From NCBI GenBank assembly GCA_027559495.1, contig JAMXSV010000004.1:609001-673000 (forward strand): a stretch of 64,000 nucleotides of DNA. The letters run 5' to 3'. The position numbers and the translations under genes are program-made. Below are positions 37,050-49,332 of the stretch, one piece after another; the first letter of the stretch is position 1, and each line of letters begins with the position of its first letter. The stretch is from Aurifilum marmelostoma (taxonomy: Eukaryota > Ascomycota > Sordariomycetes > Diaporthales > Cryphonectriaceae). The notes below the pieces were generated by a model. The model worked only from the letters and a program-made list of their open reading frames with translations, did no database searches and was not told the origin of the DNA.

Positions 37050-38358
37050 TCATACACCCATGGTGAAGTCGTGCTCAATACCTGGCGTTACGCTCGCGAT
37101 GAACTGTTCAAGAAGACACCAGTCAGTATGAGCGTAGAGGAATGAGTAGATACGCGTAATAATAATAATACAAAAAGTTGAAAAAGAAGAGTGGATATTT
37201 CAGACACCAACATATTGTATGCCTGTAGGCGGTGGGGAGCTGGGAGCAGTGCATGCATACCTTTAGGAAAACCACGAGGTACTGATCAACCCGGATGGCA
37301 ACCTCGTTGTCGTCCACGTCGTGACTGACGTCCTCCCACTCGTCTCCACTGCCCTTGTCGGCTGCAGCAGAGGAGATATCGAGCTTATTGATATCGTCCA
37401 CGAGACCCTCCATGCCGCGGTCCATGCCGACTTTCTGGCCGGCCTTGAGCTTCTCGCGACGGAGCTTGAGGGCGGCGTCGGCCCGGTCCAGCAGCGTCTT
37501 CATGACGGGTGCGTGCTTGCAGGGGTGGACCGAGGCCATCTTGATGTTGTTGGCGAAGAAGGGGAAATCCTCCAGCGTCACCGTCTTGTCCTTGTAGTCG
37601 CCGACAATGTCCTCCATCATCAGCTGTGGCTGCAGGGGTTGACCGTCGGGTGCGTAGCCGGACATGTAGAGCCGAGGTGTCCGGTAGTAGGGCGAGTACA
37701 TGATGTAGAGCGTATATGTTCGTCGGCCACTACAAGAGAGACGCAGAGATGAGTGAGCACGTAGATGATATCTTCAGCAGCTCCTTCGAAGCGGCCACCA
37801 CCAAGCCAAGCCTGACAACAACACATACCTGTTGGCAATATCACCCTGCACGTCAGGGATGATGGCCTCGTCATCGTCTTCGTCCTCCATGTCTGGGATA
37901 TCGTCTTCATCGTCCTCAACAGCCTCGCCGTCGCCGACATTGCCGGCGTCGTCGACGGTATGTATCTCGCGCAGCTTGGCCGACTGGCTGCCCGACGGAC
38001 CGCCTGTCTGCAGCCAGCCCTCCTCGTCGCCGCCAGCCGCGCCACCCCCAAAATCGTCGCCATCCCGGACGAGGGTCTCCTCGCGGCCTGCGTCGCCCGC
38101 AAAATTGGCATCGAGGCGGCGGTGGCAGGGCACGTTGCGTGTCACCAGGAACTGCTTGCCGGCAGGCAGGTAGCTGACGCGCCGCGACGAGGGGTCGGCG
38201 TCGGCCCAGGACCAGGTCGGAAACTTGAAGACGAGGTAGTCGCCGGCCGCGAGGAACTCCTCAGGGGTGATCTGGCCCGTTTTTCGGAAGGTCGAGGTGG
38301 TCGTGACAGGCGTGTACTTGTCCCTGAGGGTGTTGACGGTCGAGTAGAGGAGATTCAT
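37050..38358 (-). CDS. ATG3: Autophagy E2-like conjugating enzyme Atg3
   Basis: E2-like enzyme that transfers Atg8 from Atg7 to phosphatidylethanolamine during autophagosome formation. On the minus strand the exons are 38358-37829, 37729-37261 and 37103-37050, giving 350 aa, about the usual fungal length. Introns start GTATGT and GTATGC. The start MNLLYSTVNTLRDKYTPV is the standard Atg3 N-terminus (membrane-sensing helix), so the ATG at 38358 is chosen over the one 15 bp upstream. Further marks are FPTWSWADAD, GKQFLVTRNVPCHRRL, an acidic flexible insert (DDEDDIPDMEDEDDDE) that in yeast binds Atg7, YRTPRLYMSGY, and the catalytic Cys247 in SVHPCKHAPVM. The last exon is only 18 codons and ends with the conserved PGIEHDFTMG. 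Confidence 0.97.
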
Positions 38359-39994
38359 GTTGGGCCAAGGCAATCAGTCTAGTAGATACTATGATAATAG
38401 TCACTCTTCTGGATTTGATGGTGTACAAATTTCAAGGGCCGGTGATGGAAAATGACAATGATGATGAATGACTTGGTAGGGAAGAGAAAAAGGGGGGGGT
38501 GGTGGGGGAGACGTCGTTCAACTCTCAAGGGTTGAACTGCAAAGAGAGTCCTATGATGCACCAGCAGCAGCCCCTCAAGAGGCACAGTGGGATCACATGC
38601 TGAGGGGCAGCTGCCTTGTATCCCAGTAAGTTCGGTGGTGGTGCCTAGAGACACAAGGTGGGGGGGGGTATCTTCCATTGGTGGGGTCATTGCTCTGTAA
38701 GCTTAGAGGGGGTACGAAGGGGGGTGGGGGGCAAAGTTAGCAAACCAGTACCCAGTTGCTATGGTTTAAGGCCTTGGCGTGTACAGACATAGCGCCCATT
38801 ACCCAACATCCACAGCCTTGGCACACCTGAATCCACTAAACAGTGTCCGCTATAGCTACTATCATTGAACCTAACTTGACCTTACCATAACTGCAGCCTC
38901 AATCTGGACCTCAACAGTCAACAGTCTTTGACACATGGGTGGTCTCACAACAGAACAGGTTATCATTTCGAGCAGATTATCATTTCGAGCAGATTATAAG
39001 TTGGTATTCATTATCATCACTGGCATCATCAGAAGCATCACAATCAAAGGTGCTTACTCGCTCCTAGCAAACTACTGACTTTGTGCAGTTCATGCTGTCT
39101 TCTTTTGTGTGCAAGAGTATTTGATTCCCACTATGATATGTGTACCCACAAGTCAATTCCTTCATGTATTAAGGGGGAAAGAGGAGGAAGGGGGGAAAAG
39201 GAAAGGAGGAAACAACGAAACCTCAGCTTGTCCAGTCTGCATTCTGTGACCACATTAACAAACCTTGTGCAGCTGTCACTCCTCAAACAAGGTATTCACA
39301 GCATACACAAGACCTCGATAAGGAAAGAAAGAAAATACAGGGCAGTACAGACAGTATGGACCTACTTCCATGAATCATGTCCGGCTCCGACGACAAGATT
39401 CACCACCGACATTACATTCCTACTGCATGACCATTTCGCTGATATTAGCTTCACACATGACAGCCTCGCACAACAGAAAGAAGAAAGAAAGGAAGAAAAT
39501 CAAGAAAGCAGACAACGAATAAAGGTGTGGCGCAACCAAGGACCTCTCACTTTCTCCTTTTTGGGGGATTGCCGGGGGGGGCGGGGGTATCTTCCGTTCC
39601 AAGTACTCCAGGATGACAACCCTATTGCTGGTCTTGCGGCTTCTCAGGTGTGCTGAAGACGACAGTATCATGTGTCTGATATTTTTGGGCATTCGAAGAA
39701 TCTGTAAAGGGTTCTTAGGTATATGGTTGGTCTCATTTGTGTGGTATGGGATCGAAGCAACAACCGTGATTGGGGGGGGGGTTCCTTTCTCGGACTGTGT
39801 CTGGGCTTTTCGTCAGTAACCCCCTCATCTATGAAGATCACTGTTCTTTGAAGTATACCTTGGATGAAGAGACTTACCGGAGACTGTTCTCTTCTAGGCG
39901 GCCCCATAGGCATGGCAGGCAGGTAGGGCAACGCCTTTACCTAACCAGAGTAGGCGCCAGCCAGTGGGGTCACTTGCTGGAGGGGTTCATCCGA
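38359..39994. other. Intergenic region
   Basis: Upstream of ATG3 and downstream of the 40-41.6 kb gene. It contains G-runs (38492-38499, 38661-38668, 39772-39781) and AG-rich segments (39176-39215). A weak 191-codon open frame at 39081-39656 (+) has low-complexity character only. No gene is supported. Confidence 0.5.
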
Positions 39995-41561
39995 CTAGAA
40001 CCTGTTGCCGCCGTACAGTCGAGCGGCCTTGGTGTTAGCCCGCGCGATGAGCTCGTTTCGTTGGGCCGCAGCCCAGTCCCTTGCGTTGCGGTACGCAGTG
40101 ATGGCAGCGTGGTAGGACCAGGCGGTGTCATTCAGGATCAAAGACCGAATTCGGGTGATCGTGAAGCCGACACCAGCTACACCCTCTGTGGGGCCGATGG
40201 GATGGCAGGCATAGAACGTGATCATGCCGAGGTAGTATTTGCACACGATGGTGTACGCCTTGTTGTCCAGCATATCTCCGTTCTCGTCCTCGTCCACGTC
40301 CCAGTCTTCAACCCAAGCTCGGAGGCGGAGGAGGCCTCTGGCTGCCAGGGAGCCAAAGTAGGAGACCTGGCGGTCCGTGATCTCATCATATCCTCCGTAG
40401 CCCTGGATCTGGTTGAAGAAGTTGGGGAGGATGGGGCACTCAGGCCGTTCGTTGGGGATGATGAAAGGCTTGAGCATGGCACGAACTCGCTCGTCGAGTT
40501 GAAGGCGAGGAGCACCGATGAAAAGATCTGGCTTCGCAGGCTCGAGGGAGCCATCCGTGAGGGGGGGCGAGGTTTGTGAGGTAGACGTATCCAGCGCGTG
40601 TGTCTGAGACACGGCCCTCGATCATGGGCATCATGTGCTCCGCTACCTGGGCCTCCTGGAGTCTGTACAATGCTTCGTAACAGAACCTAAGATACTCGGC
40701 TCGCACCTCAGCAGAGTTGGCGCCCGGTTCATTAGGCCGCGGCTGGGTCAGCATCTCTCTAATCTCGGCGAGGTTGTCCGGCATGGGTGGAGCGCTGCCA
40801 TCGGCATATGTGAATGCGTCAGGGTAGATACCGTGCTCGGCGATGTGTTCAGCAAAGAGCTGATCATACTCTCCATAAAGTCTCGTCCTATTAAAGATGT
40901 GGTCAGGCCAGGGTCCGTCCTCGTCATTCCGCCCGTCGTTCTGCTCGTCGTTCTGCTCGTCGTTCTGCTCGTCGTTCTGCTCGTCGTTCTGCTCGTCGTT
41001 CTGCTCGTCATTCTGTTCGTCATTCTGCTCCTCGTTCTGCGCGTCGTTCTGCGCGTCGTTCTGCGCGTCGTTCTGCGCGTCGTTCTGTTTGTCAATCTGC
41101 TTGCCCTTCTGCTTGTCGTTCTGCTCTTCATCGTTCTGGTCCTCCTCGTCCTGGTCCTCCTCGTAAGCGGATCCTGCGGTACCTGCAGGAGCGTGCTTGC
41201 CCGAGCCCGCCAGGTATCTCTTAGCTACACGGCACTGCACAAAATATGGCAGTGAGAGACTAGGGTCAGCTCGTGTTGTGTGCAACGGAGAGGGGGGGGG
41301 GGGGGGGAAGGAAGGTCACATGGAGTCACGGCCATGCAGTGTACGTACACCATTCATGCCTGCCATGTCTCCTCCACCTCGTTTGGCAGAGTTTGGGGTC
41401 TGCTGGCTCGACGACTGTCTAGAACTGGTGTATACCTGGGAGGCATTCAGAGAAGTGTCGCCAATGGGGACAGGGTGTTTGGCTCGTCCCAGGCGGCCAG
41501 GGCCGTTCTCCTTTTCAGTCATATTGGTGTTATCGTTCTTCATCCGCTCGAGCTCCTGCAT
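39995..41561 (-). CDS. Hypothetical protein with (QNDE)n tract; one frame break
   Basis: On the minus strand, exon 1 is 41561-41349 (71 codons) and exon 2 is 41234-39995; the 114-bp intron starts GTACGT and ends GTGCAG. Length is 483 aa if one extra C in the C7 run near 40561-40567 is discounted. Without that, the frame changes between YVYLTNLAP and PAKPDLFIGA. Residues about 95-175 hold an acidic QNDE/QNDA repeat encoded by a 12-bp minisatellite. The C-terminal part resembles, from memory, a common fungal hypothetical family: PDLFIGAP, LPNFF, RQVSYFGSLAARG, DNKAYTIVCKYYLG and ITAYRNARDWA. Relatives have an E-x-K after LPNFF typical of PD-(D/E)XK folds; here Gln stands at both sites. No role is known to me. 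Confidence 0.65.
40926..41130. repeat. 12-bp coding minisatellite
   Basis: About seventeen units of a 12-bp word (GTCGTTCTGCTC on the plus strand, with GCG and TTC variants) encode QNDE/QNDA repeats on the minus strand. Unit length keeps the reading frame. Confidence 0.9.
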
Positions 41562-43285
41562 TGCAACAATGATGAGGGGGGAGCTCCGGGTGGCTTTCCC
41601 AGTCGGTCTGTGTTGTTTTGGTGGGGTCTGCCGCGCGTGAGGTAGTTGGGAGTGATGGCCTCTCCATTTGGGTATGAGAGAGAGATAGAGAGAACAGAGA
41701 AAGGCGGCAGGGGAATGGGGAAAGAGAGGTGGGCAGTTATACGAGGTGGGGCAGGTTTCCTGTGGTAGTATCACCTAGCCTTGAATGACTGGTACGTTGT
41801 CTTGTGCGTTAAGTACAGGCTATGTATCTCTCTCTCTCTCTCTTCCTCTGCGTGTGTGTGTGTGTGTGTGTGTGTGTTGGCATATATGCCGTGCAAGGTA
41901 GCAGTGGTGATCACAAGTAGTAGTGAGCAGAGGGCGACGCTGTATAGCTAGGTAGGGTAAGCAATACCTGAGGTGTGATTGGGCATACAGAGACGCGGCC
42001 AGACCTGCTGGAGGTGTCTTTCGATTGCAGCCCTATGTAGCACAGAACCCACTCCCCAACCATTTGAGTTTTCTAGGTGAAACCTCGCGTAGGTCACTCA
42101 ACAAAAAAAGAAACAAAAAGTTACATGTCGTACAGGTGTGTTGGCTGTTCTGATAGAGGCTCCATCCGGATCTAGCCTTTCTCAGTGGGGGAAAAAAAGG
42201 GGAAAAGTAAGTAACACTGCAGCAGAGCCCAAATAAACCTGAAGCTCTACTACTGCACCGCAGCAACAATAATACTACCCTATGTCCCTAGCCTGCCTGG
42301 TGATAACAGGAAATTAATACTTTATGATGTAGGAGGCTGCGGAGGCAAAAGGCTCACTGGACCAGCTCATGGCTCATCCCGCACCAATGACGACCATAAT
42401 ATCCAGCCGCACTGTGCCAGACAGTGCCTGGTGATGGAGGGCACCGCATTGTACAACCACACTGCAAAGAGGCAATGCAACATTTCATTTTCGTGATTAC
42501 GTATATCACTTTCTTTTCATTTACAGAAAGGGAAGGGTGGCGTGGATCTAAAGATAGTACCACTTGATGGTACGATTCAATAATTTCGACCCACCGCGGG
42601 GGCAGGCACAGCGGGGTTTGCCTAGTGTATAGATACTGTACAGTACTATGTACTTAATCCATAGTACTAGCTATCAGTAGCCCCGCCAACCGACACCCGA
42701 GAGCGGGGTAGCACTTAGATGCTATCCCCAGACCCTTGTGAAGCTTGCTTGCTGTCAGATCGCTGCCTGCAGGCTCATGAGTGAGACTCTGTGATGGGGA
42801 AAGGAAGGGCACAAATAAGGACAGAGAAATATAACCAAGACTGTGACCCAAAAAGATAAGCATATATGCATGCAGGATCCAGATAGGGAGGCAAGACAAG
42901 TAAGGAGGTTATGCTTCAGCTGTAGTCTTGGACCATAAGCCCAATCTGGAAGATGCAGACCAGCATAGAGACATCGCGACAGAACAGGAAAAGGGTATAA
43001 ATAAATTCCAGCTGCTCACAGTAATGCAATGCTGCACACATACACACACATACACACTCCTCTTACAACACTTTCGTCATCATCCTCCTTCTCGTCCCAA
43101 CAAGAATTGCCAAATCTTCATCTTCATCAGCAAACCCAATCCCATCTGTCATATGGAAAAACGTGACACTGCTCGCTTTCTTGATGTGGAAAAGAGAAAA
43201 CAGAACAAAGAAAATCAGTCATCTCCTTGGGCAAACACTGGCTCAGTAAGCCCTTCTTCACGGACATAGACCGCCAGTTGATCTC
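41562..43285. other. Intergenic region
   Basis: Holds a CT-(GT)n microsatellite (about 41828-41877), a perfect 9-bp inverted repeat AGTACTATG...CATAGTACT (42642-42668) and A-rich runs. No gene is recognised. Confidence 0.5.
42642..42668. repeat. 9-bp inverted repeat (hairpin)
   Basis: AGTACTATG at 42642-42650 and its exact reverse complement at 42660-42668 enclose a 9-nt loop. It overlaps one of the dispersed GTACAGTAC words. Confidence 0.6.
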
Positions 43286-45420
43286 TTAGTAGCGAGTGGC
43301 CGGCTGTTTACCCGACGAGGAAGCACCCGCTGTCCCATTGTAGAGGTCCTCGTGGCCACCGTCATCCTCGTACTCATACTTCCGCTGCTTCTGAGAAGCA
43401 GCACCACCACCACCGCCACCATACGATGATGACGAGGACATGCCAGCAGCACCAGCACCTCCGTTGTTGTTGTGCCTGTAAGTGCCGTAAGTGTCCGTTG
43501 CTCCTCCGCGCTGCTCATCCCTGCTGCGCTCTGGCGAGCCTGAGCCGGCACCAGACATCTGGATCTTGTCCACCGCGCTGTCCTGGCGACCAAGGTAGCT
43601 CTGCGTCGGCTGGCTGAAGCCAGGGTGGAAGGGTTCGTAGTCCAGACTTGGCTGCTCCATATACGGCGCATCTCCTGCTCCGCGTGCAGCCGCTGTCTTC
43701 CCTGCCGCTTTTGAAGAAGACGAGGATGTACCGGCTGGCTCTGGGTCGCGGAATGGGTTGACCTCCCCGTCCTCGTCATCAGACACGGGTGAGACAAGGC
43801 CCGTAAGGGCTGATACAGGCTCCGGCCGGCCCGGTGGAGGACCTGGTGGCGGCGGGACGAATTCAGCCGAGATTTGTGACTGCCTTGCCTTGCCCTTGCC
43901 GTTATCTAGTCTTCTGGGGGGCGATGGTGCGCCCGCGAACGCATTGGAGGAGCCAGGAAGCGAGGGTGGTGGGTTTGCGCCGTTCGTCTCGGGCAGCGAC
44001 GGGCTCGGGTCCTGCGATCGGCCGTCGATCCCAAGCTCTTTCCTCGCGCTGAGGACGGCGCGCTTCTGGTTGTTCAGGGCCCGCTGCAGCTCCTCGTTCA
44101 CGTCAATGAGGCTCTCCATGGTCTCGTTGTCGGGACCCGGGTTGTCTGCCGCCATGTAGTGCTGTATGCTGCGCGACGCGCTCAGGCAGCGGTCCGCAAA
44201 CTCCTTGACCAGGTCGTTCTCAATGACTTCTGTTGACGGCGTGTTGGCCACCACCTGCGTCAGCAGCTTGGCAGACGTCCTAGCCTCCTCCAGGCGGGCC
44301 GCCAGCTCTACCGGATCGGGGAGTCGCATCCTATGATGCGCGGAAGGGGTGTAGTTCTGGGAGTTCTGGAGATGCTGGTTGAATGCTCCTCCTCCGCCAC
44401 CGCCGCCGCCCATCATGGGCATCTGTGAAGGCGGTGCGCGCCCCTACAGGGCAGTCAGCATACAGATCGCATACCGTTCCCGGTACATCTATAAGTCTCG
44501 AGCGAACATACGCCGTAGGCTCTGTAGGCCTTGTCCTTTTCTTTGCGCCACATCTCGATGCAGCCCGTCAGGCCATCGTCCCAGCCTTTCTGGTGCTCGA
44601 ACGTGTCGAGCGTCTCCATGAGCATCTGCCGGACGGTTAGGTCGCGCCCGTTGCGCAGCAGGTCCCGCAGCGCATCGACAAACTTGTCATCCAGATTTCG
44701 TGTGAAGGTCGGTCCGGGGTTGTCGGAGAGGATTCGCGCAAGCATGAGGGCGTTGTACTGATATGATGGGTTAGACCAGTACTCTTTCTTGAGAAACTTG
44801 CGTATCAGCCGGGCGCACGCAGCAGCCGCCGCCGGAGATGATTCGGCGGACTCGACGATCGGTGGTAGGAAGGTGACTTCGTTGCCCTGTTGGCCGTGGG
44901 CCCCTCATCAGCATGGATTTCTTCTCCTGAGCGTGTGCTGGCGAGGCAGGGGTGAGATGTGCCATGATCGCGTCAAGCATCAGCTATACCGGTCAAGATC
45001 CCCGGATTACACAGGACCATGTGCGTGTTGTTGCTACAGCATCCGACCGGAAAGCCACAGGTGCCACATGCAGCGACATGCACAGGGTCTTCGACCGCCA
45101 GCAGATACAGATATGGAGATATGTGACGTACGTTTTGTCGGCCCGGTCCGCCCGATTCGCAGAACGCTTTCTATGTTCGTAGACATAATGGTCGTCGTCA
45201 GCCCTCGTGTCTCTCTCTCCGTCTCTCTTTCTTCTCTCGTCCCTCTACCTGTCGGCTGTGACTGTCATACCACGTTGTTCGAGGCGACGACCTCGGGAGT
45301 GCCGCCCTGCAGGTCGACAGCCGATTCACTACCTCCGCTGTCATTGCCTGTTTCTGTTTCTGTCCCTCTCTTCTTGATGCCACCCAGCATCTTGCTGCCT
45401 ATCGATTTGAACGAGGGCAT
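43286..45420 (-). CDS. VHS-GAT domain protein (Lsb5/GGA/TOM1-like)
   Basis: Predicted 573-aa adaptor of the VHS-GAT type, which links ubiquitinated cargo, Arf or actin regulators to endosomal sorting. On the minus strand the exons are 45420-45271, 45170-45132 (13 codons, FCESGG), 44886-44512 and 44443-43286; introns start GTATGA, GTACGT and GTATGT and all frames join. The VHS part lies in exons 2-3 (NEVTFLPPIVESAESSP, LIRKFLKKEYWSNPSYQYNA, LARILSDNPGP, QMLMETLDTFE). A helical GAT-like region follows (DPVELAARLEEARTSAKLL to QRALNNQKRAVLSARKELG). The C-terminal half is disordered and Gly/Ser/Pro-rich with a poly-Pro stretch (VPPPPGPPPGRP) that could bind SH3 domains. The donor of intron 1 is weak and exon 2 is tiny, so the 5' structure is the least certain part. 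Confidence 0.85.
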
Positions 45421-46971
45421 CTTGTCGGTGATCGCAACAGCGGGAAAGGTCGTGTGTAGTCACTGAGTACTCTGTCCGTCTCGCCCAGGAAGATCAGGAA
45501 TGCGCACCGAGGGCGATGAGAGGGGCAGAAAGGAAGAGGTGGTTCATCAAAAAGAAAAGGGAAGAAGAAAACAGCAGGAACTATTGGCACCCCCTGAAAG
45601 GTAAAGGAAGCGGCGTAAGACGGTGATGCGGCAAGGGCAAGATCAATGAGATGGGCAAAAGGGAAATGAAGGGTATCAAGAATGAATAGAAGTCGAACGA
45701 GGTCGGAGGTCAGGGAGAGGAGGAATTAAGAGTAGGAGCAGGAAGAAGCAGAAAAAAAGGAATGGAAGGGAAACGGAAATTGGGTTCGGATGGGAGAAGG
45801 TTACCAAACCCAGCGTGGCGCAGTGCAGCGTGGAAGGTGAGGGCCGCGACGATGGCGAGGTCACAGAGGAGTAAATGCGGTCAGTCGCGTGCGCCGAGGG
45901 TGATGATACCGACGCCGGCAGCGTGCAAGAGGAGGAGCGGTTAGTGGGTCGAGTCGCGTAAAGTTGGCATTAGACAGGTGCTGGACAGCAGGCCCACGAG
46001 GTATCCCAGAGGGCTGGCCAGGCTGCCAGGGACTAAGACCACTAAATCTCTAGCGGCTAAAACGGTGCAGCAATGGTGACAGACAGCAAGTCTATTCCCG
46101 CCCCAAACTACCTCTCTCTCTCACACACACACACGACGACACTGGTTTCAACAAGATGGGTAATTGCCGGGGTCTGGAGTTTGGGATTCGTGTCTTCTTG
46201 ATTCGCAGCAGCTCACCCGAACAACTGTTGGTTCCCATCCTTATCACCGCTGCTGCTACTGTGTTCTTCCGGCTGAAATTGCTTCTATTCTTGGCTGCGA
46301 TGAGCCTTCGGTCTTGGCAGTCGTCCCCATTAGCTTCTCACTATACCAACTCAGTGGGTGGCGTCAGATTCTACGTCTGCAGAGGATAATCCACGTAACC
46401 TGGCCGCCAAGGATTGTAAAAGTGACCTTCAAACATTACGTACTGTATGTTGTGGTGGATGCGGTTCTGTTGCCACCAGCCAGCTAGCTGGGATATACAC
46501 TCGAGTCACCATCTGGGCATAAAGACACATAATCATAGTGGTGGTGGTGAGTGATGTTGTGGTCAATACCTAGAGTAGATCTTCGTGGCGCCTTGGTCTG
46601 CAGTTGCTTGTAATGCATATCTCTCACACACACTACTCACCTCAAAACGCAGCAGTGTAAAACAATGTTTCAGATTCGAAAGGAATGGCACACAGGTTCC
46701 ATTTCGATGTTGAGTAAAGTAATGGGATGGAGGAAGATATCCAGCCACTAATGTCTACGGAGCCTAGAGATTAATATGCCCCATACACCTGCTGTCTTGT
46801 GTATCATTGTCCTTTTGCTCCCCTTTCCCTCCATGGTAAGACCTTTTCCTTTCTTCGTCTCTGAGTATTCAGGGACAAGGAAACCCGCAAAGAAAGAGAA
46901 AACATCGCTCGTCGTGAATGACCCAGCATGCACAAAGACAACTTGAGCCGACTGCTGAACACACAACCATT
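45421..46971. other. Intergenic region
   Basis: AG-rich leader-like sequence upstream of the VHS-GAT gene (45540-45780), then a CT-CA microsatellite (about 46110-46135) and the 3' flank of UBP6. Short frames at 46156-46487 show no conserved features. No gene is supported. Confidence 0.5.
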
Positions 46972-48800
46972 TTACTCCTTGACATCCTCGGGTGAGGGCA
47001 GTGGGACAGCTCTGTAGAGCAGGAGCAGGGCCGAGTGAGTCTCACCTCCGCCAGCGAGGGTATCAATCTTGTCTGCTGGGACCTCTGAGACCTTCTCGTC
47101 GTTGAACCACCACCAGTTGCCATCCTCCTCACCAACCTTGCCCGTCTTGGGGTTCTTGTGGCCCGTCTTCTTGACATATGCAGTGTAGTGGCCGCTGTCG
47201 GCACTGGAGCCCTGGTGGGTGATAACACCTCGGAGCTCGTAGATGCCTGACTGGTTGGCGCCCTCATCCTTGGCCAGGTCCTGGTTGACCAGGGCCAGCA
47301 GCTCCTTCTTGGCAGTCCGGAGCGCTGTGGCCTTCTCCGCCTCCCACTCGGCATCCGTCTTGTACGTCTCCATCGCCGTGTCGCCATCACCATCGGTCGC
47401 GGGCTTCTTCTCCTCCGACTTCTTCTTCTTGTCCTTGTGGGTGTCCGTGCTGGCGGGCTGGGTCACGGCACCCAGCTGGAAGCTCTCGCCCTCGCCCTCG
47501 AGGACGGGGTTCGTCTTCCTCCGCTTGCGGGCCCTCTCGATGTCCTCCTCGTCCTTGACGACCTCTCGAAGCCGGTCCCGCACAGGGATCAGCTTGCTTC
47601 GCAGGTCCTCGGTACAGAACTCGAGGATGTCGAGCTCCTTGGGGAACGTGACCTTGCGCAGGATCTTGGCCTTCTTCTGGGTGTCGCGGCGCCAGAAGAA
47701 GCGGACAAAGTGGACGGTGAGCCACTGGGGCAGGCGGGCGATCTTGGAGGTCTTGGTGTACTTGGCATCTCGGTTCAGGACCGTGGACTTCTTCTCGATC
47801 TCATCCTTCAGGCCGCTGATGATTCCGTCTCGCAGGTGGTTTGTCTGGCCGTCGATGTGGCAGTCGAGCTTGAGGTATGTCTCGGTGCTCACGACCGGCT
47901 CCTCACCTTGCTCCTTGGCCTGGGGATCATCGCACTCGAGCGTCTCGACCGTCTGCAGGGCCATGTACTTGTCAACCCACGAGACCTCGGGAGCGCCGTC
48001 CTTGCCTGGAACCTTGAGGCTGTTTCGGATCTGGGTCAGGATGGTGGACCAGGCCTCCTCGGCATCCTGCTGGGCGAACCCTTCACCGGACCTTGATTTC
48101 TGTGCAAACTGTGGGAAGCCCTCACGGATGGCCTGGAGGAAGCCAAAGGGGCCATACTCCTCGGTGGTGCTGTTCATCGCCTTGAGGGTGCCCTTGAGCT
48201 GGTTGGTGACGTCGTACTGCGGACCCGAGAGCAGGGAGCCCAGGGCAGGCTGGTTCTTGTACTCGTATTTGACCAGGGACTCTTGGAGCTCCGGGATGGA
48301 GCGCAGCGTCTGCAGGGTCGAGTTGAGGTAGCAGGTGTTGCCGAGGTTGGTCAGGCCACCAGGAATGGCGCCCTCCTGCTGGGCGGCCTCGGCGTCGGTC
48401 ATGTCCTCGGCGAACTTCATGCCCTCCTTGGGACGTTTGATGATGCCTCCGTCGGCGGAGGATGTGCCCATCATCATGATGACCTGGTTGGGCTTCAATG
48501 GTACCTTTCCCATGTCGGCATCGTCCTTGAGCTGGCCTCCCTTGATCAGGACCTTTTGTCGGGCGGGCTCTACGCCAGTCAGGCTGTAGAGGATCTCCTT
48601 GAACTCGGCGCCGGTCGAGGTAGGGTCCACCTCGACATCGTATTTGTTGCCCTGGTGCTTGATGATGACTAGAGGAGGATGCAGCGAGGTCACGTTAGCA
48701 AAGACCCTTTCGTCTATGGGAAATTCCAGCTATCACGGTCGGCGCGGGGGAGAGAGGGTGGGTAGGCTGAAGCCTTCTGTCACGTACTGTTGAAAGCCAT
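46972..48800 (-). CDS. UBP6: Proteasome-associated deubiquitinase Ubp6/USP14
   Basis: Ubiquitin-specific protease that docks on the 26S proteasome regulatory particle and trims ubiquitin from substrates. On the minus strand the exons are 48800-48788 (13 bp) and 48668-46972, giving 569 aa; the intron starts GTACGT, carries GCTAACG as branch site and ends TCTAG. The open frame continues upstream to a GTG at 48693, but that part lies inside the intron. The N-terminal ubiquitin-like domain (NIIIKHQGNKYDVEVD) begins at once, as in Ubp6. The peptidase has Cys117 in GLTNLGNTCYLNS, the Asp/Gln-rich FAQQDAEEAW box, SSADSGHYTAYV with the catalytic His, and WWWFNDEKVSEV with the third residue. A Lys/Glu-rich insert (about 395-430) separates the two halves. 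It lies head to head with ARPC4. Confidence 0.96.
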
Positions 48801-49332
48801 CTTGCCAGCAGTGTCGATGTGCAGTCTCCCGATGACCGGTGACAAACACTGTGCTGACGGTGGTAGGAATAAGGGAGGACTCTCTGGAGGTGAAGTGTTG
48901 AGGTTTGCCACACACGAGAACTAGTCAAAGGGTGTATGGAGGTTGGGAGAAAACAAGTGTAGCATGTTTGTGTGTGTAACCTGGGGCACTGTCAGGCAGC
49001 TCTTCGCCAACGTAATGGCGGGGCGAGCAGCCCGACAGGGATGCGCTGCAGTACTCAATGGTACGTACCTATTGCTGTATCCTGCCCTGCTCACCCCCAC
49101 CTGCATCACCAGCACCACTAGCAGCGCCAACCAAACCCCCCCCCCCCTTCCCTTCTAGATCCAGTGTTCGGCAGTGCCCCACATGGGACCCGCGCCCCTG
49201 ACGTCCCTCCTTGGATCGTCCAACCGTACAGCTCAACCTGCCAGCTCTTCCAACGACAAACCTCACACCCAGCAAAGACACCTTGACAGTGCTCTCTCTC
49301 TATAGAGACCAAGAGACCACAGACCCCTCAAG
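48801..49332. promoter_or_regulatory. Divergent promoter between UBP6 and ARPC4
   Basis: A 532-bp interval separates the two start codons. It has a C-run (49137-49147) and no coding signal. It should hold both promoters. Confidence 0.6.

Noticed and set aside
48669..48693. UBP6 start at 48693
   Set aside because: The codon is GTG and lies within an intron that has a branch site and a TCTAG acceptor; the 13-bp upstream exon with ATG gives the usual Ubp6 N-terminus.
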